From contig JAGYOW010000011.1 in NCBI GenBank assembly GCA_018399285.1, forward strand, positions 1-64,000: a DNA stretch of 64,000 bases, written 5' to 3'. Under the pieces are notes generated by a model. That model was not told where the DNA came from. It saw only the letters and a list, made by a program, of their open reading frames with translations, and did not search any database. The DNA comes from Desulfotignum sp. GTDB taxonomy: Bacteria > Desulfobacterota > Desulfobacteria > Desulfobacterales > Desulfobacteraceae. Below, piece after piece: positions 1-10,209 of this stretch. How positions within the stretch are numbered: the stretch's first letter is position 1; every line of letters begins with the position of its first letter. The position numbers and the translations under genes are program-made.

Positions 1-105
1 CAGCCAGAGGGTGGGCAGACGAGCAGGAACAGCAGACGGTTTTTTAAGGGCAGCATTTTCAGGAGGGCTGATAAGTCGGCGGATACGGTGAAATGTTTTT
101 CCCAT
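1..105 (-). CDS. 5' end of an unidentified protein, cut by the window edge
   Basis: An open frame of 35 codons starts with ATG at 105 on the minus strand, 12 bases after a GGAGG sequence, and runs off the left edge. The peptide begins MGKTFHRIRRLISPP and has no recognisable motif. A second possible start is the ATG at 56 in another frame. It would give MLPLKNRLLFLLVCPP, which looks like a secretion or lipoprotein signal but has no ribosome-binding site. I cannot choose between the two frames, and a frame error is possible. Bases 106-307, between this frame and the transporter gene, show no other gene. Confidence 0.3.
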   Translation of the reverse strand, partial: MGKTFHRIRRLISPPENAALKKPSAVPARLPTLWL

Positions 106-307
106 TCTAAAGGAAATCCTCCCTGATCCGAAATATTATCTCCACGCCGATACACTTACAATATGTTGTACTTGTATCAGAGCCACTAATTTAAGACAAG
201 AACAATCCAGTTATTCCGAGGTAAGAATTATTATCGCTAAAAATTTCCTGAGTCATATATTTTTGGATACCATGAATATTGTTACGGCCAGAGTTAGAGA
301 GGGCGAA

Positions 308-1261
308 TCATGATGACCGGCTCCGGATCACCCTGCCGAACCGGTGAGCCACGAATGTGTCCATGATCATCTGGGTCAGGTGATACACAATGGCCGGGAT
401 CAGGGCCATGGGATAGGCAGCGGCGAAATAGCCGGCCCACACCAGATAGGAAACCGTCAGGGTTTTCTGAGAGGTATGGATGGTGAACGCGGCGATGGAC
501 GGCAGATCCAGACCGATGATCCTGGCCAGGTAGTGGTTGAAGACCAGCATGAACACATGAAGGCCGATCATGAAGGCCAGCACCAGAAACAGCACCGGAC
601 CCACCTGCAGAATGCTGTGTGCCGAGCTGGCAACGGCATTGAGAATGATCAGCAGGACAATACACTGGTTGAAAATGGAAATTTTTGCTTTGTAGGGAAC
701 CAGCCGGTGTTTGACCCGGGGACGCAGCAACTGGCCGATCAGAGTGGGCAGAAGCACCTTTAGAATCAGTCCCATCAGCATTTGAACAATGGGCAATTCA
801 ATGGCGGTATTGTCAAAGGCCAGGATCAGGTTGAGCATGAACGGAATAGTGAAGATGGCGGCTAAATTGCCCAGCACGCAAATGAACAGGCTCAGCGGCA
901 CGTTTCCCCGGGCCATGGCGGTCATGACCGTGCCCGAGGCCACGGTGACCGGTGCGGCCCCGATGATCAGGGCGCCCATGACAAAATCCGGCCAGGCCCC
1001 TAAAAAAAACCGGGCCGCATAAAACGCGGCAGCCGGAAAAAAAATAAGCGAGGAGACCAGGGCCGCTGCCAGCACTTTGATCTCTTTGAGCTGATTGAGC
1101 ACGCTGGATGTCTCAAGAGACAGGCCTGTCAGGAGAAACGCCAGGAAAATGCCGATATTCAGGATATTAAATTGTTTGATGACCGGGCCGATCCCGGGCA
1201 GGGCAAATGCCAGCCCGGCCATGATGGCCATGCCGATAAAAAACCAGTATTTTTGAATCAT
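308..1261 (-). CDS. Bile acid:sodium symporter (BASS/SBF-like) family transporter
   Basis: The protein is about 317 residues with roughly nine or ten hydrophobic membrane segments and almost no soluble domain. It resembles the BASS/SBF-like family, whose members carry organic anions with sodium. Supporting local sequence includes GLSLETSS near residue 50, the polar-glycine stretch GAAPVTVASGT near 105, and FTIHTSQKTLTVSY near 265. The ATG at 1261 is preferred over an in-frame GTG at 1270, because CAGGTGG lies a few bases upstream of the ATG. The gene stands alone and is transcribed away from the SPFH gene across a 157-base intergenic region. The substrate cannot be read from the sequence. Confidence 0.8.
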   Translation of the reverse strand: MIQKYWFFIGMAIMAGLAFALPGIGPVIKQFNILNIGIFLAFLLTGLSLETSSVLNQLKEIKVLAAALVSSLIFFPAAAFYAARFFLGAWPDFVMGALIIGAAPVTVASGTVMTAMARGNVPLSLFICVLGNLAAIFTIPFMLNLILAFDNTAIELPIVQMLMGLILKVLLPTLIGQLLRPRVKHRLVPYKAKISIFNQCIVLLIILNAVASSAHSILQVGPVLFLVLAFMIGLHVFMLVFNHYLARIIGLDLPSIAAFTIHTSQKTLTVSYLVWAGYFAAAYPMALIPAIVYHLTQMIMDTFVAHRFGRVIRSRSS

Positions 1262-1418
1262 GCTTTCCACCTGTATGTCAAAATTTCAAAAACGTCAGGA
1301 ATCATGGGATGGGAGGACGAAATTGTCAAGAGATTGTGAACATTTGTTTGACAGGCCGGTGCCGGCCCGGTAAATTACATGTCATTCAGATCGGAACCGC
1401 TTGCAAGGAGAAAAAACC

Positions 1419-2553
1419 ATGGGTACCCACAACGTCGTTTTTCTGGAACTGCTGGAATGGTTTGACGATACCGGAGAGGCACTGGTCCACCGGCTGCCGG
1501 AAACCGGCTCCGCAGACATCAAATACGGGGCCCAGCTGGTGGTCAGAGAAAGCCAGGCCGCTGTATTTTTCTATAACGGCAAGGCCGTGGGTGCGTTCGG
1601 GCCGGGCCGCCACACCCTGAAAACCGCCAACATCCCGCTTCTGACCAAGCTGGCCAGCCTGCCCTGGGGATTTACCAGTCCCCTGCGGGCCGAGGTGTAT
1701 TTCACCAACCTGAAAACCTTTGTCAACCTCAAGTGGGGGACCCGGGACCCCGTGGCGTTCCGGGACCGGGACTTAGGACTGGTCCGGCTGAGAGCCTTCG
1801 GGGTGTTTAACATCAGAATCGTGCAGCCCGTGCTGTTTGTCAACCGCCTGGTGGGGACCCAGGGGGTTTTTTCCACCCAGAGCGTGGCAGATTACCTCAA
1901 CCAGGTGGTGGTATCCCGGTTCAATGACCATATCGGAGAACAGATCGACACCATATTCGATCTGCCGGCCCGGTATGATGAGCTGTCCCAAAGCCTGGCC
2001 GACCGGCTGAGAGAGGATTTTTCCCGGTTCGGCCTGAATCTTACCCAGCTGTACATCAATGCCATCACCCCGCCGCCCGAGGTGCAGAAAGCCATTGACG
2101 ACAAAAGCCGGCTGGGCGTATTCGACGACATGAACAAACTCATGCAGATGAAAACCGCCATGGCCATGGAAAAGATCGCGGAAAATCCGGACGGCACGGG
2201 GACGGGCGGGGCCCAGGCCGGCATGGGCATGGGACTGGGACTGATGCTGCCGGGCATGTTTGCCAGACAACTGACCGGGGAGCGCTCCAAAACACGGGCA
2301 CATCCGCTCCTGCAAAATGCCCGGAATGCCGGCGCCATTTCGAAGATGCCAGTTTCTGTCCTTTCTGCGGCCATCAGCGGGTGATTTTGAAAAATGCACC
2401 CAGTGCGGCAAGAACATCACCCCCAACGCCCGGTTCTGCCCCCGGTGCGGCACCCCCGTTCAAACCGTGCCCACAGAAAAAATCTGTGCCCGGTGCGGGG
2501 CCGAAAATCTGCCCGAAGCCGTGTTCTGCAACCAGTGCGGTGCGCGCCATTAG
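1419..2553 (+). CDS. SPFH-domain protein with C-terminal zinc ribbons (frameshifted near the 3' end)
   Basis: The start is ATG 1419 with AAGGAG nine bases upstream. Residues 1-290 match the YdjI/'virion core'-type SPFH family: an N-terminal strand-rich part, the band domain around residues 60-230, and a glycine/methionine-rich linker (GMGMGLGLMLPGM). The first frame stops at 2384, but zinc-ribbon coding continues in two other frames. CPECRRHFEDASFCPFCGH lies at about 2318-2374, and two more ribbons (CTQCGK...CPRCG and CARCG...CNQCG) at about 2396-2547. Two indels, one probably in the T run near 2385, would join these into a protein of about 378 residues with three ribbons. It probably forms a membrane-associated oligomer. 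The stop overlaps the start of the next gene. Confidence 0.75.
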
Positions 2554-3808
2554 TTTCCGGGTCGAACACCAATGCCCCCAGTGCGGGGCCCCCATTGTCT
2601 TAGACGAGGAAACCCGGTTTTTCACCTGTGATTTCTGCCGGGTCCAGTCCTGTATTAGTTCTCAGGGATTTCCCAGGTACCTGTTTGCCAGATCTGAGAA
2701 AGCCGCAGCCCATCCGGATGCCCCGGCAGATGCGGATCTTTTGTTTGTGCCCTACTGGCGGTTCAAGGGACTGCGTTACACCTGTGCCCCGGCCGGCGTC
2801 TCCCACCGGTTTCTGGACATCTCAGCCCTGGCCCTGGGAGGATCGTTTTTAGGTCTGCCCGTCTCTTTGGGAGTCCGGTCCCAGGCCCTGCCCCTCAAAC
2901 AGATCACCCCGAAGACAGCCGGCCGGTTCCTGCGCCCGGCAGACAGGGCACTGGTTCTGGATCAGGCAGAACAGTGGTCCCGGCGGATGAGCCCCCCTTC
3001 TGATACCGGGTTTACCGAACATATCGGAGAAACCCTGAGCCTGATCTATGCCCCGTTTTATGCCCAAAACGGCAAACTGATGGATGCCATTCTGAACCGG
3101 GTGGTGGGACCTGGGGCAGACACCGGACCCGGACTGGCCGATCTGCCGGGCTGCCGCCCGGAAAAGCAGACCCGGTTTGTACCGGGCATCTGTCCGGCCT
3201 GCGGATGGAACCTGGAAGGAGCAAACGATTCTTTGATTCTGATCTGCCGAAACTGCAGCACGTTGTGGAAACCCGGAAACCAGGATCTGGCAAAAATCCA
3301 GTTCCGGTGCGCCCAACCGGAATCCAAAACCGATGTGATGGTGCCGTTCTGGAGAATCCAGGCCCGCATCTTTGGGCTGGCCCTGTCATCCATGGCTGAT
3401 CTGGCCCGGCTGGCCAACCTTCCCCGGGCCGTTTTGCCGGAATGGGAGCACCAGGAAGTGTTTTTCTGGGCACCGGCCTTCAAGGTCCGGCCGAGGATCT
3501 TCCTGAATCTGGCCTCCCGGGTGACGTTAGGCCAGCCGGCCCTGAATTCCGACCGGGAAATCCGTGAGAATATCCATGTGCCCGTGACCCTGCCCGTGAC
3601 CGAGGCGGTCCAGAGCATCCGCATCACCCTGGCCGGCCTGGCCAAACCCCGCGCTGAACAGCTGCCCGGCCTCACAAACCTGAAAATCACACCTGTCCGG
3701 GCCACACTGGTGTTTCTGGCCTTTGAAGACCAGGTCCACGACTATGTCCATACCGGCCTTAAAGCCGGCATCAACAAAAACGCCCTGGCCCTGGCCGCAA
3801 ACCTTTAG
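2540..3808 (+). CDS. Zinc-ribbon protein of unknown function, partner of the SPFH protein
   Basis: This frame of about 422 residues probably starts at GTG 2540, overlapping the stop of the SPFH gene by 14 bases, which suggests translational coupling. An N-terminal zinc ribbon (CPQCGAPI...CDFC) lies at about residues 11-32, and a second one (CPACGW...CRNC) near residue 220. Between and after them are mixed soluble regions with a short hydrophobic patch (ISALALGGSFLGLPVSLG). I do not recognise a named domain. Being fused in tandem with an SPFH protein that also ends in zinc ribbons suggests that the two act together. The start is uncertain because no good ribosome-binding site is visible. Confidence 0.65.
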   Translation: MRAISFRVEHQCPQCGAPIVLDEETRFFTCDFCRVQSCISSQGFPRYLFARSEKAAAHPDAPADADLLFVPYWRFKGLRYTCAPAGVSHRFLDISALALGGSFLGLPVSLGVRSQALPLKQITPKTAGRFLRPADRALVLDQAEQWSRRMSPPSDTGFTEHIGETLSLIYAPFYAQNGKLMDAILNRVVGPGADTGPGLADLPGCRPEKQTRFVPGICPACGWNLEGANDSLILICRNCSTLWKPGNQDLAKIQFRCAQPESKTDVMVPFWRIQARIFGLALSSMADLARLANLPRAVLPEWEHQEVFFWAPAFKVRPRIFLNLASRVTLGQPALNSDREIRENIHVPVTLPVTEAVQSIRITLAGLAKPRAEQLPGLTNLKITPVRATLVFLAFEDQVHDYVHTGLKAGINKNALALAANL

Positions 3809-3864
3809 CACCCGGGCGAATTATTGGCAGTCTTTCCTATGCAGGAAACAGGGAAGGAAACGGA

Positions 3865-5458
3865 TCAGAGCAGGCCGGCGTAAAAATCATTGCCTTTGTC
3901 ATCCACGATGATAAAGGCGGGAAAATTTTCCACCGTGATCATGTACACGGCTTCCATGCCCAGTTCTTCGTATTCCTTGAGTTCCACTTTTTTGATGAAA
4001 TCCTTGCCCAGGCGGGCCGCAGGCCCTCCCGGAGATCCCAGGTAGAATCCGCCGTATAGTTTGCAGGCATCGGTCACCTGTTGACTCCGGTTGCCCTTGG
4101 CCAGCATGATCATGGAGGCGCCCTGTTTCTGGAACACGGGCACATACGGGTCCATGCGGCCGGCCGTGGTGGGGCCGAACGCACCCGAAGCTTCTCCTTC
4201 CGGGGTTTTGGCCGGACCGGCATAGTAGATGATATGGTTTTTAATATACTCAGGCAGGCCTTCGCCGTTTTCATACCGTTCCATGAACTTGGCATGGGCA
4301 ATGTCTCTGGCCACGATGATCTTTCCGGTCAGAGACAGGCGGGTGGCAACGGGATATTGGGACAGCTGGGCCAGGATCTCTGTCATGGGCCGGTCCAGAT
4401 TCACTTCCACGGCAGGCGCCATTTCCAGTTCCCCTGCCGGCAGGAACCGGGCCGGGTTTTCCTCCAGCTGTTCCAGGGAAAATCCCGTGTTTGTTGATCT
4501 TGCCCTTGATCTGCCGGTCGGCGGAGACAAGACCCCGATGCCGATGGGACAGGACGCCCCGTGCCGTGGCATGCGGATCACCGGACATCAGGGCCGTGTT
4601 TGCCGCCGAACTGGGCTCCCAGGCCTAAATTCTGGGCCCACGGGCCAGCACTTTTCTTCCAGATCTGTATCCCGGAACGCATGCCCAGGTGTCACTGCCT
4701 TTGGTGGGCAGGGTATCAGAGTACCGGGCTGAGGCCAGTTCACGGCTTTAAGGTTGGTCTCCGCAGAGGTGCCGCCGATGACAAACGCGATATGATAAGG
4801 CGGGCAGGCGGCCGTGCCCAGGGCTTTCATCTTTTCGGTCATGAAATCCAGCATTATATTCGGAATTGAGCACGGCCTTGGTCATCTGGAACAATGCCCG
4901 TCTTGTTGGCGGACCCGCCGCCCATGGCCATGAACAGAAACCGGTATTCATCCCCCTGAACCGCAGCGATATCCACCTGGGCCGGCAGGTTGGTTTTGGT
5001 GTTTTTCTCTGGTACATGGTCAGCGGTGCGTTCTGGGAGTACCGCAGGTAATTCTGGAGTATACGCATCAAACACCCCCTTTGGATAGCTCTTTTCATCA
5101 TCCAGTAGGTCCACACCTGCTGGCCTTTGCCCATGATAATGGCCGTGCCCGTATCCTGGCACGCCGGATATACTTTTTCAGCGGATATCACCGCATTTTC
5201 AGCAATTCAGGGCCACATACCGGTCATTGTCAGGCTGTCGGATCTTTATAAAGCTGCAACTGCTTTAAGTGATCGGCCCGGTACAGGTGGGCCACATCTT
5301 TGAACGCGGTCTGAGCCAGAAGCGTCAGGGCCTGGGGTTCCGCAGAAGGACTTCACTGCCTTCAGCTGCTTTGTCCGGACCAAAGTCTCTGGTAAGCATC
5401 CGGTATTCAGTGGTGTCTTCGCCCAAAGGAAACAGCGGATATGAGTGAATTCAGTCAT
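3865..5458 (-). pseudogene. fumA: Class I (iron-sulfur) fumarate hydratase, multiply frameshifted
   Basis: Fumarase hydrates fumarate to malate and closes the succinate branch encoded just upstream. The ATG at 5458 has an AAGGTG site, and the gene follows frdB after 30 bases. Family sequence can be followed through many frame changes: MTEFTHIR at the start, PACQDTGTAIIMGKGQQ, then the SANKT and LGTAACPPYHIAFVIGG segments. The last 190 or so residues are clean and contain [31 protein letters not shown] and [13 protein letters not shown]. The reconstructed length of about 531 residues is normal for the family. Residues stay consensus-like across alternating frames, so I suspect sequence error instead of loss, but as given the frame is broken. 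Confidence 0.85.
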
Positions 5459-5488
5459 AAGTCACCTTTTTGATTTCTTGTCTGACCA

Positions 5489-6223
5489 TCATCGGATCAG
5501 CGCCATTTTGCGCCGCAGGTACGCGATCTGGGTCTGGTGGGGGCAGATCTTTGGGACAATAGTCCTCACACCCCAGCAGCGTCATGCACCCGAACACCCC
5601 GTCATCATTGCACATTATTTCGTAAACTCCTCATCGGTCCGCTTGTCTCTGGGATCCGGGCGAAGCCAAATTGCCAGACGCATGAATCCCACAGCAGACA
5701 GAAATCCGGCCGCATCCGCTTGGTAGCGCAGGCGGACACACAGGCCGCATTCCACGCACCGCTCCAGTTCATAGATCTCGTCGGCCACATCCGGGTCCAT
5801 GCGGTTTCTTCAGTTCATCATAATTGACCTTGTCCGCTTCTTTATCATGGATCCAGGATTCCACCCGCTCGCTCATGGCCCGCATGAATTTGCCCGTGTT
5901 CACCGACAGATCTCCGATGAGTTAAATCCGGGCAACGGCAAGGATTTGATCTCCCGTCCGGGAGCGGCGGTCGGGGTCCGGCAGGCCAGGTCCGGCTGCC
6001 CACAGGTGATCACCATGGCGCAGGATCCGCAGATACCGGCCCGGCACACAAAATCAAACTGCAGGGACGGATCCTGGGTTTCTCTGATCTCGTTCAATGC
6101 AATGAATATGGTCATACCCGGCGCTTCGGTGATTTCATAGGTCACCATCCGGGGCTTGTCCCCCTTTTTCTGGGGGTTGTAGCGGAATATCTGAAATTTC
6201 AACACTCTTGCCTGATCGTCCAT
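5489..6223 (-). pseudogene. frdB: Fumarate reductase/succinate dehydrogenase iron-sulfur subunit, frameshifted
   Basis: This subunit carries electrons between the flavin of FrdA and the hemes of FrdC through three iron-sulfur clusters. The ATG at 6223 overlaps the frdA stop (TAATG). The first 107 codons are mostly clean and hold the [2Fe-2S] ligands in FVCRAGICGSCAM. Downstream, in shifted frames, the second cluster motif CVECGLCV and the sequence [10 protein letters not shown] are readable. Near the end a cysteine-rich stretch reads [16 protein letters not shown] after correction. The probable natural stop is TGA 5491-5489 after RRKMALIR. The reconstructed length of about 245 residues fits the family. 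Several single-base shifts lie between 5580 and 5940. Confidence 0.85.
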
Positions 6224-8193
6224 TATTTATACCCCCTGCCGATACGCTCGTTTTTACCTTTGAATTTTTCCGGAATAGGTGTGGGATTCAGCAACTGATG
6301 AAGTGCGAACCGATCCGCCTTGGGATTGGCTTTTTTGATCTCTTCGATTTCAGCGATCCGTTTTTCCGTGTCCGGATGAAGAATGGTGTTGTCCACGCCA
6401 TATCCCCGGGAACCCGGCGGCATTTCCATTTTCATGACATCCAGATCCTCGTAGGAGACATCGGGCAGATCCGCGCTCTCATCCGGCCAGATGGTCAGGG
6501 TGCGTTTGAGCCAGTCTCTGTCGTTTCGTTCCGGATAATCTTCTCTGGCATGGGCCCCTCTGCTTTCGGTGCGGAGCATGGCGCCATAGGCCACGCACAG
6601 GGCCAGCTTGATCATCTTGGGCACCCGGATGGCTTCCACCAGTTCGGGATTAGACGATGAAATCCGGTTGCGAAGCGCAATGCTTCGGGCCCGCTGGTTG
6701 AGTACCTGCAATTCCTCCACGGCCTGTTCAAGATGCGGCCCGTTGCGGAAAATACCCACCTTGTCCATCATGATCTGCTGCATCTCCGCTTTGAGTTCAT
6801 AGGGGTTTTCCCCGTAATCTCTGACCAGCAGGTCTGCAATTTTCTTTTCCTCTCTTTTTACAAAATGCTCGATGGTGGATGTGGACACATTCAGGGAACT
6901 GGTTTCACAATAGTCGGCCACAAATTCTCCCACAATCATGCCGGCCACCACGGTTTCGGCCACGGAATTGCCCCCTAAACGGTTGAACCCGTGCATGTCC
7001 CAGCACGCGGCTTCCCCGGCGGAAAACAGCCCCTTGAGGGTGGGGCTTTCCCCTGTGGCATTGGTTCTCACCCCGCCCATGGAATAATGCTGGGTGGGCC
7101 GGACGGGAATGTATTCTTTTACCGGATCGATGCCCAGGAAATATTCGCAGATCTCCTTGACTTCCCGCAGGTTCTTTTCAATGTGTTTTCTGCCCAGCAA
7201 GGTGATGTCCAGCCACAAATGATCTCCATAGGGAGAAGGCACGCCCTTGCCTTTTCTCATGTGCTCGGTCATGCGCCGGGATACCACGTCCCGGGAAGCC
7301 AGCTCTTTTTTGTCGGGCTCGTAATCCGGCATGAACCGGTATCCGTCCTTGTCCAGCAAAAGTCCACCGTCACCCCGACATCCTTCCGTGGTGAGAATAC
7401 CCACGGGCACAATGGCCGTGGGATGAAACTGGACGGCTTCCATGTTCCCCAGGGCGGCCACCCCGGTTTCCAGGGCAATGGCCGTGCCGATGCCCTCGGA
7501 GATCACGGCATTGGTGGACACAGCATACAGCCGGCCGTAACCGCCCGTGGCAATGGTGGTGGCCTTGGCCACATAGGCGATGAGCTCACCTGTGATCAGG
7601 TCTCTGACAATGGCGCCGTAACAGACCCCGTCTTCATGAATCAATGCCACGGCTTCTTTTCGTTCATGCACGGGGATGCCCAGCTGGATCGCCTTGTTGT
7701 CCATGGCATAGAGCATGGTATGGCCCGTGCCGTCGGAAGTGAAACAGGTGCGCCATTTCTTGGTGCCCCCGAAATCTCTGGCCGAGATCAGGCCGTGGGC
7801 TTCGTGTTTTTCCGTGATGGTGACTTTTTCTCCATTGATGATCACCTCCCGGTCCCCGCCCCTGACCCGGGACCAGGGAACCCCCCAGGCCGCCAGCTGG
7901 CGGATCGCTTTGGGGGCCGTGTTCACAAACATTCTGGCCACATCCTGGTCGCATCCCCAGTCACTGCCTTTGACCGTGTCTCCAAAATGTACATCTTCAT
8001 CATCTCCGTCGCCTTTGACACAGGCGCCCAGGCTGGCCTGCATGCCGCCCTGGGCCGCTGCGGAATGGGACCGTTTGGCAGGGATCAGCGAGAGGACAAT
8101 GGTGTCAAACCCCCGCTGCATGGAGGCGATGGCAACTCTGAGCCCTGCCAGGCCGCCGCCGATGACAAGTGAATCCGTATATATAACTTTCAT
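6223..8193 (-). CDS. frdA: Fumarate reductase/succinate dehydrogenase flavoprotein subunit
   Basis: This 656-residue subunit interconverts succinate and fumarate at a covalently bound FAD. It shows the dinucleotide motif IGGGLAGL at residues 11-18 and the flavin-linking histidine in [10 protein letters not shown] (His43, the same position as in Wolinella FrdA). The substrate-site motif FHPTA has its HPT at 257-259, and the C-terminal helical domain is normal. AAGGA lies upstream of the ATG. The order frdC-frdA-frdB is that of the menaquinone-linked epsilonproteobacterial and deltaproteobacterial type. In a sulfate reducer that oxidises propionate or uses a complete oxidation route, the enzyme would run as a succinate:menaquinone oxidoreductase. 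The direction cannot be decided from sequence. Confidence 0.96.
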   Translation of the reverse strand: MKVIYTDSLVIGGGLAGLRVAIASMQRGFDTIVLSLIPAKRSHSAAAQGGMQASLGACVKGDGDDEDVHFGDTVKGSDWGCDQDVARMFVNTAPKAIRQLAAWGVPWSRVRGGDREVIINGEKVTITEKHEAHGLISARDFGGTKKWRTCFTSDGTGHTMLYAMDNKAIQLGIPVHERKEAVALIHEDGVCYGAIVRDLITGELIAYVAKATTIATGGYGRLYAVSTNAVISEGIGTAIALETGVAALGNMEAVQFHPTAIVPVGILTTEGCRGDGGLLLDKDGYRFMPDYEPDKKELASRDVVSRRMTEHMRKGKGVPSPYGDHLWLDITLLGRKHIEKNLREVKEICEYFLGIDPVKEYIPVRPTQHYSMGGVRTNATGESPTLKGLFSAGEAACWDMHGFNRLGGNSVAETVVAGMIVGEFVADYCETSSLNVSTSTIEHFVKREEKKIADLLVRDYGENPYELKAEMQQIMMDKVGIFRNGPHLEQAVEELQVLNQRARSIALRNRISSSNPELVEAIRVPKMIKLALCVAYGAMLRTESRGAHAREDYPERNDRDWLKRTLTIWPDESADLPDVSYEDLDVMKMEMPPGSRGYGVDNTILHPDTEKRIAEIEEIKKANPKADRFALHQLLNPTPIPEKFKGKNERIGRGYK

Positions 8194-8210
8194 TGAGAAA
8201 TCCTTATATT

Positions 8211-9287
8211 TTAATGCGTTTCAGTGGCAGGCTGGGTGACGTCATGGGCCCCCCCATCCGATGAAGTCTCAGGCATGGGGTCTGTTTCATGATTTGCCCC
8301 TGCATCATGGGCATCGGCCGTGTCAGGGTCGACTGCCGCCGCTTCATGGGTATCGGCTGTGTCATGAGTATCAGCTGTGTCATGGGTCACCGCTGCCGCC
8401 TTGTCTGACGCTTCTTCTGATGCTGCCGGCGTGGTGTCATGGGATGTGTCTGCCATATGGGCGGCACTGGATTCAACCGCTGGTTTTTCTGCGTCAACAT
8501 CCGGTGCTGATGCGGATTTTTCCTCCACGGCAGGGGAAGTCTTCTGGTAGGCGCTTCCCTGATAGGGTTCACCGGCATTGCTCCGGTGCTGGAAACCGAT
8601 GATGATGAACATGGCCAGGGCCAGAATTCCGATGGCCAGAAAGAAAATGGTCAGGCGATTTTTCACCTTTTTGAGTTTTTTACGGGAGGCTCTGGCATCC
8701 TTGCCTGTGAACCATCCCCATTTCATGCACAGCCGGTACAGACCGATGCTGGCATGCAGCTCCACACAGATAAGCAGAATCAGGTACAGAAACCAGTAAT
8801 TGCCGGACACCACCCGGTCTGCGGACAGAAACGGATCGATGCTGCCCGGGTTCACCAGCATGGTATACAGATGCACGGACCCGGCGAAAAACATGATGAA
8901 CCCGGTCACGGCCTGGATATACCACAAATTGGTGTCCGTGTGTTTCATCATCTGCATCTGATCTCTCATGATCCGGTGCTGGCGCCAGGAAATGGGAAAC
9001 TTGCGCATGCCTAAAAGCGCATGAACGATAAACAGGGTAAACACCCCGGATACTGCGAAAAACACGGCAATGGGATATCCGTGCCCGGTGTCGGACAAAA
9101 ACGCCAGTTCCATGGTCTTGGCCACGAAGTCGAACGCGCCCTTGCCCAGAATGATACTGCCCACCAGAAGCATGTGCACCCACATGAACAGCCCCAGGAT
9201 CAGGCCGGTGCCGCTCTGGGCCAGATCCAGCCGGGCCGGCAGCCGGCTGCTTCTTGGTTTGTATTCCTCAATAATATAACTTTCCAA
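8211..9287 (-). CDS. frdC: Fumarate reductase/succinate dehydrogenase diheme cytochrome b subunit with long acidic-histidine tail
   Basis: The start is TTG 9287 with a strong AAGGAGG site. Residues 1-236 form the five-helix diheme membrane anchor. Four histidines (38, 89, 139, 178) have spacing almost identical to the heme ligands of Wolinella FrdC. Glu176, two residues before the last ligand, and Glu60 fall where that family has acidic residues used in proton and quinone chemistry. Residues 237-358 are unusual: about 120 residues rich in Ala, Asp, Thr and His, with repeated AHD and DTHDTAD-like units. FrdC relatives are normally about 250 residues. By topology the tail should lie on the periplasmic side. 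Confidence 0.92.
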   Translation of the reverse strand: MESYIIEEYKPRSSRLPARLDLAQSGTGLILGLFMWVHMLLVGSIILGKGAFDFVAKTMELAFLSDTGHGYPIAVFFAVSGVFTLFIVHALLGMRKFPISWRQHRIMRDQMQMMKHTDTNLWYIQAVTGFIMFFAGSVHLYTMLVNPGSIDPFLSADRVVSGNYWFLYLILLICVELHASIGLYRLCMKWGWFTGKDARASRKKLKKVKNRLTIFFLAIGILALAMFIIIGFQHRSNAGEPYQGSAYQKTSPAVEEKSASAPDVDAEKPAVESSAAHMADTSHDTTPAASEEASDKAAAVTHDTADTHDTADTHEAAAVDPDTADAHDAGANHETDPMPETSSDGGAHDVTQPATETH

Positions 9288-9328
9288 TGGTAACCTCCTT
9301 TTATGGTCCAGGCCGACCCCGGGGTCAG

Positions 9329-10195
9329 CTAAAATACCTCTTTACAGATCTGCCCGATCCGTCCCAGATTTTCACACACATGAATGCCGTTTTCCTTGAA
9401 CGCCTTGATTTTGGCCTCTCCGGTTCCGCTGGACCCGGAGATAATGGCGCCGGCATGTCCCATGCGGCGGCCCGGCGGGGCCGTGAGCCCGGCGATGAAT
9501 CCCACCACGGGCTTGGTGACATGGGCCTTGATATAGGCGGCGGCATCTTCTTCGGCACTGCCCCCGATTTCTCCTACCATGACCATGCCATGGGTGTCCG
9601 GATCGGCTTCAAACGCGGACAGCACATCGATGAAATTGGTGCCGTTCACGGGATCCCCGCCGATGCCGATGCAGGTGGACTGACCCATGCCGTTTTTGGT
9701 CAGCTGGTCCACCACCTCATAGGTCAGGGTCCCGGACCGGGACACCACACCCACATGGCCTTTTTTGTGAATCATGCCGGGCATGATCCCGATCTTGCAC
9801 TCTTCCGGCGTGATGATACCCGGGCAGTTGGGACCGATCAACCGGCATTTTTTGGTGCTTAAAAAATTTTTCACCTTGACCATGTCCAGGATGGGAATCC
9901 CCTCGGTGATGGCCACAATCAGAGACACCCCGGCATCAGCCGCCTCCATGATGGCATCGGCCCCGAATGGCGGGGGCACGAAAATCAGTGAGGCGCCCGC
10001 ACCGGTTTCCTTGACGGCCCCGGCCACGGTATTGAATACCGGGACGTCGTCCATTTTCTGTCCGCCCTTGCCCGGGGTGACCCCGGCCACGATCCGGGTC
10101 CCGTACGATATGCACTGTCTGGTATGGAAACTGCCTTCATTGCCGGTAATTCCCTGTACCAGTACTTTTGTATCTTTGTTGACAAATATACTCAC
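9329..10195 (-). CDS. sucD: Succinyl-CoA synthetase alpha subunit
   Basis: The 288-residue protein joins with SucC to interconvert succinyl-CoA and succinate with substrate-level phosphorylation. Visible marks are the CoA-binding start [26 protein letters not shown] in the middle, and the phosphohistidine loop GHAGAIISG with His near residue 247. The start is GTG 10195. An AAAGGAG sequence about 13 bases upstream overlaps the end of sucC, and the gap to that gene is 14 bases. The gene belongs to the methylmalonyl-CoA to malate operon and links mutase output to succinate oxidation. Confidence 0.96.
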   Translation of the reverse strand: MSIFVNKDTKVLVQGITGNEGSFHTRQCISYGTRIVAGVTPGKGGQKMDDVPVFNTVAGAVKETGAGASLIFVPPPFGADAIMEAADAGVSLIVAITEGIPILDMVKVKNFLSTKKCRLIGPNCPGIITPEECKIGIMPGMIHKKGHVGVVSRSGTLTYEVVDQLTKNGMGQSTCIGIGGDPVNGTNFIDVLSAFEADPDTHGMVMVGEIGGSAEEDAAAYIKAHVTKPVVGFIAGLTAPPGRRMGHAGAIISGSSGTGEAKIKAFKENGIHVCENLGRIGQICKEVF

Positions 10196-10209
10196 AACCC
10201 TTTTCTCCT

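Noticed and set aside
6991-8172. A 393-codon open frame on the plus strand
   Set aside because: It is antisense to frdA, has no ribosome-binding site and no protein-like composition.
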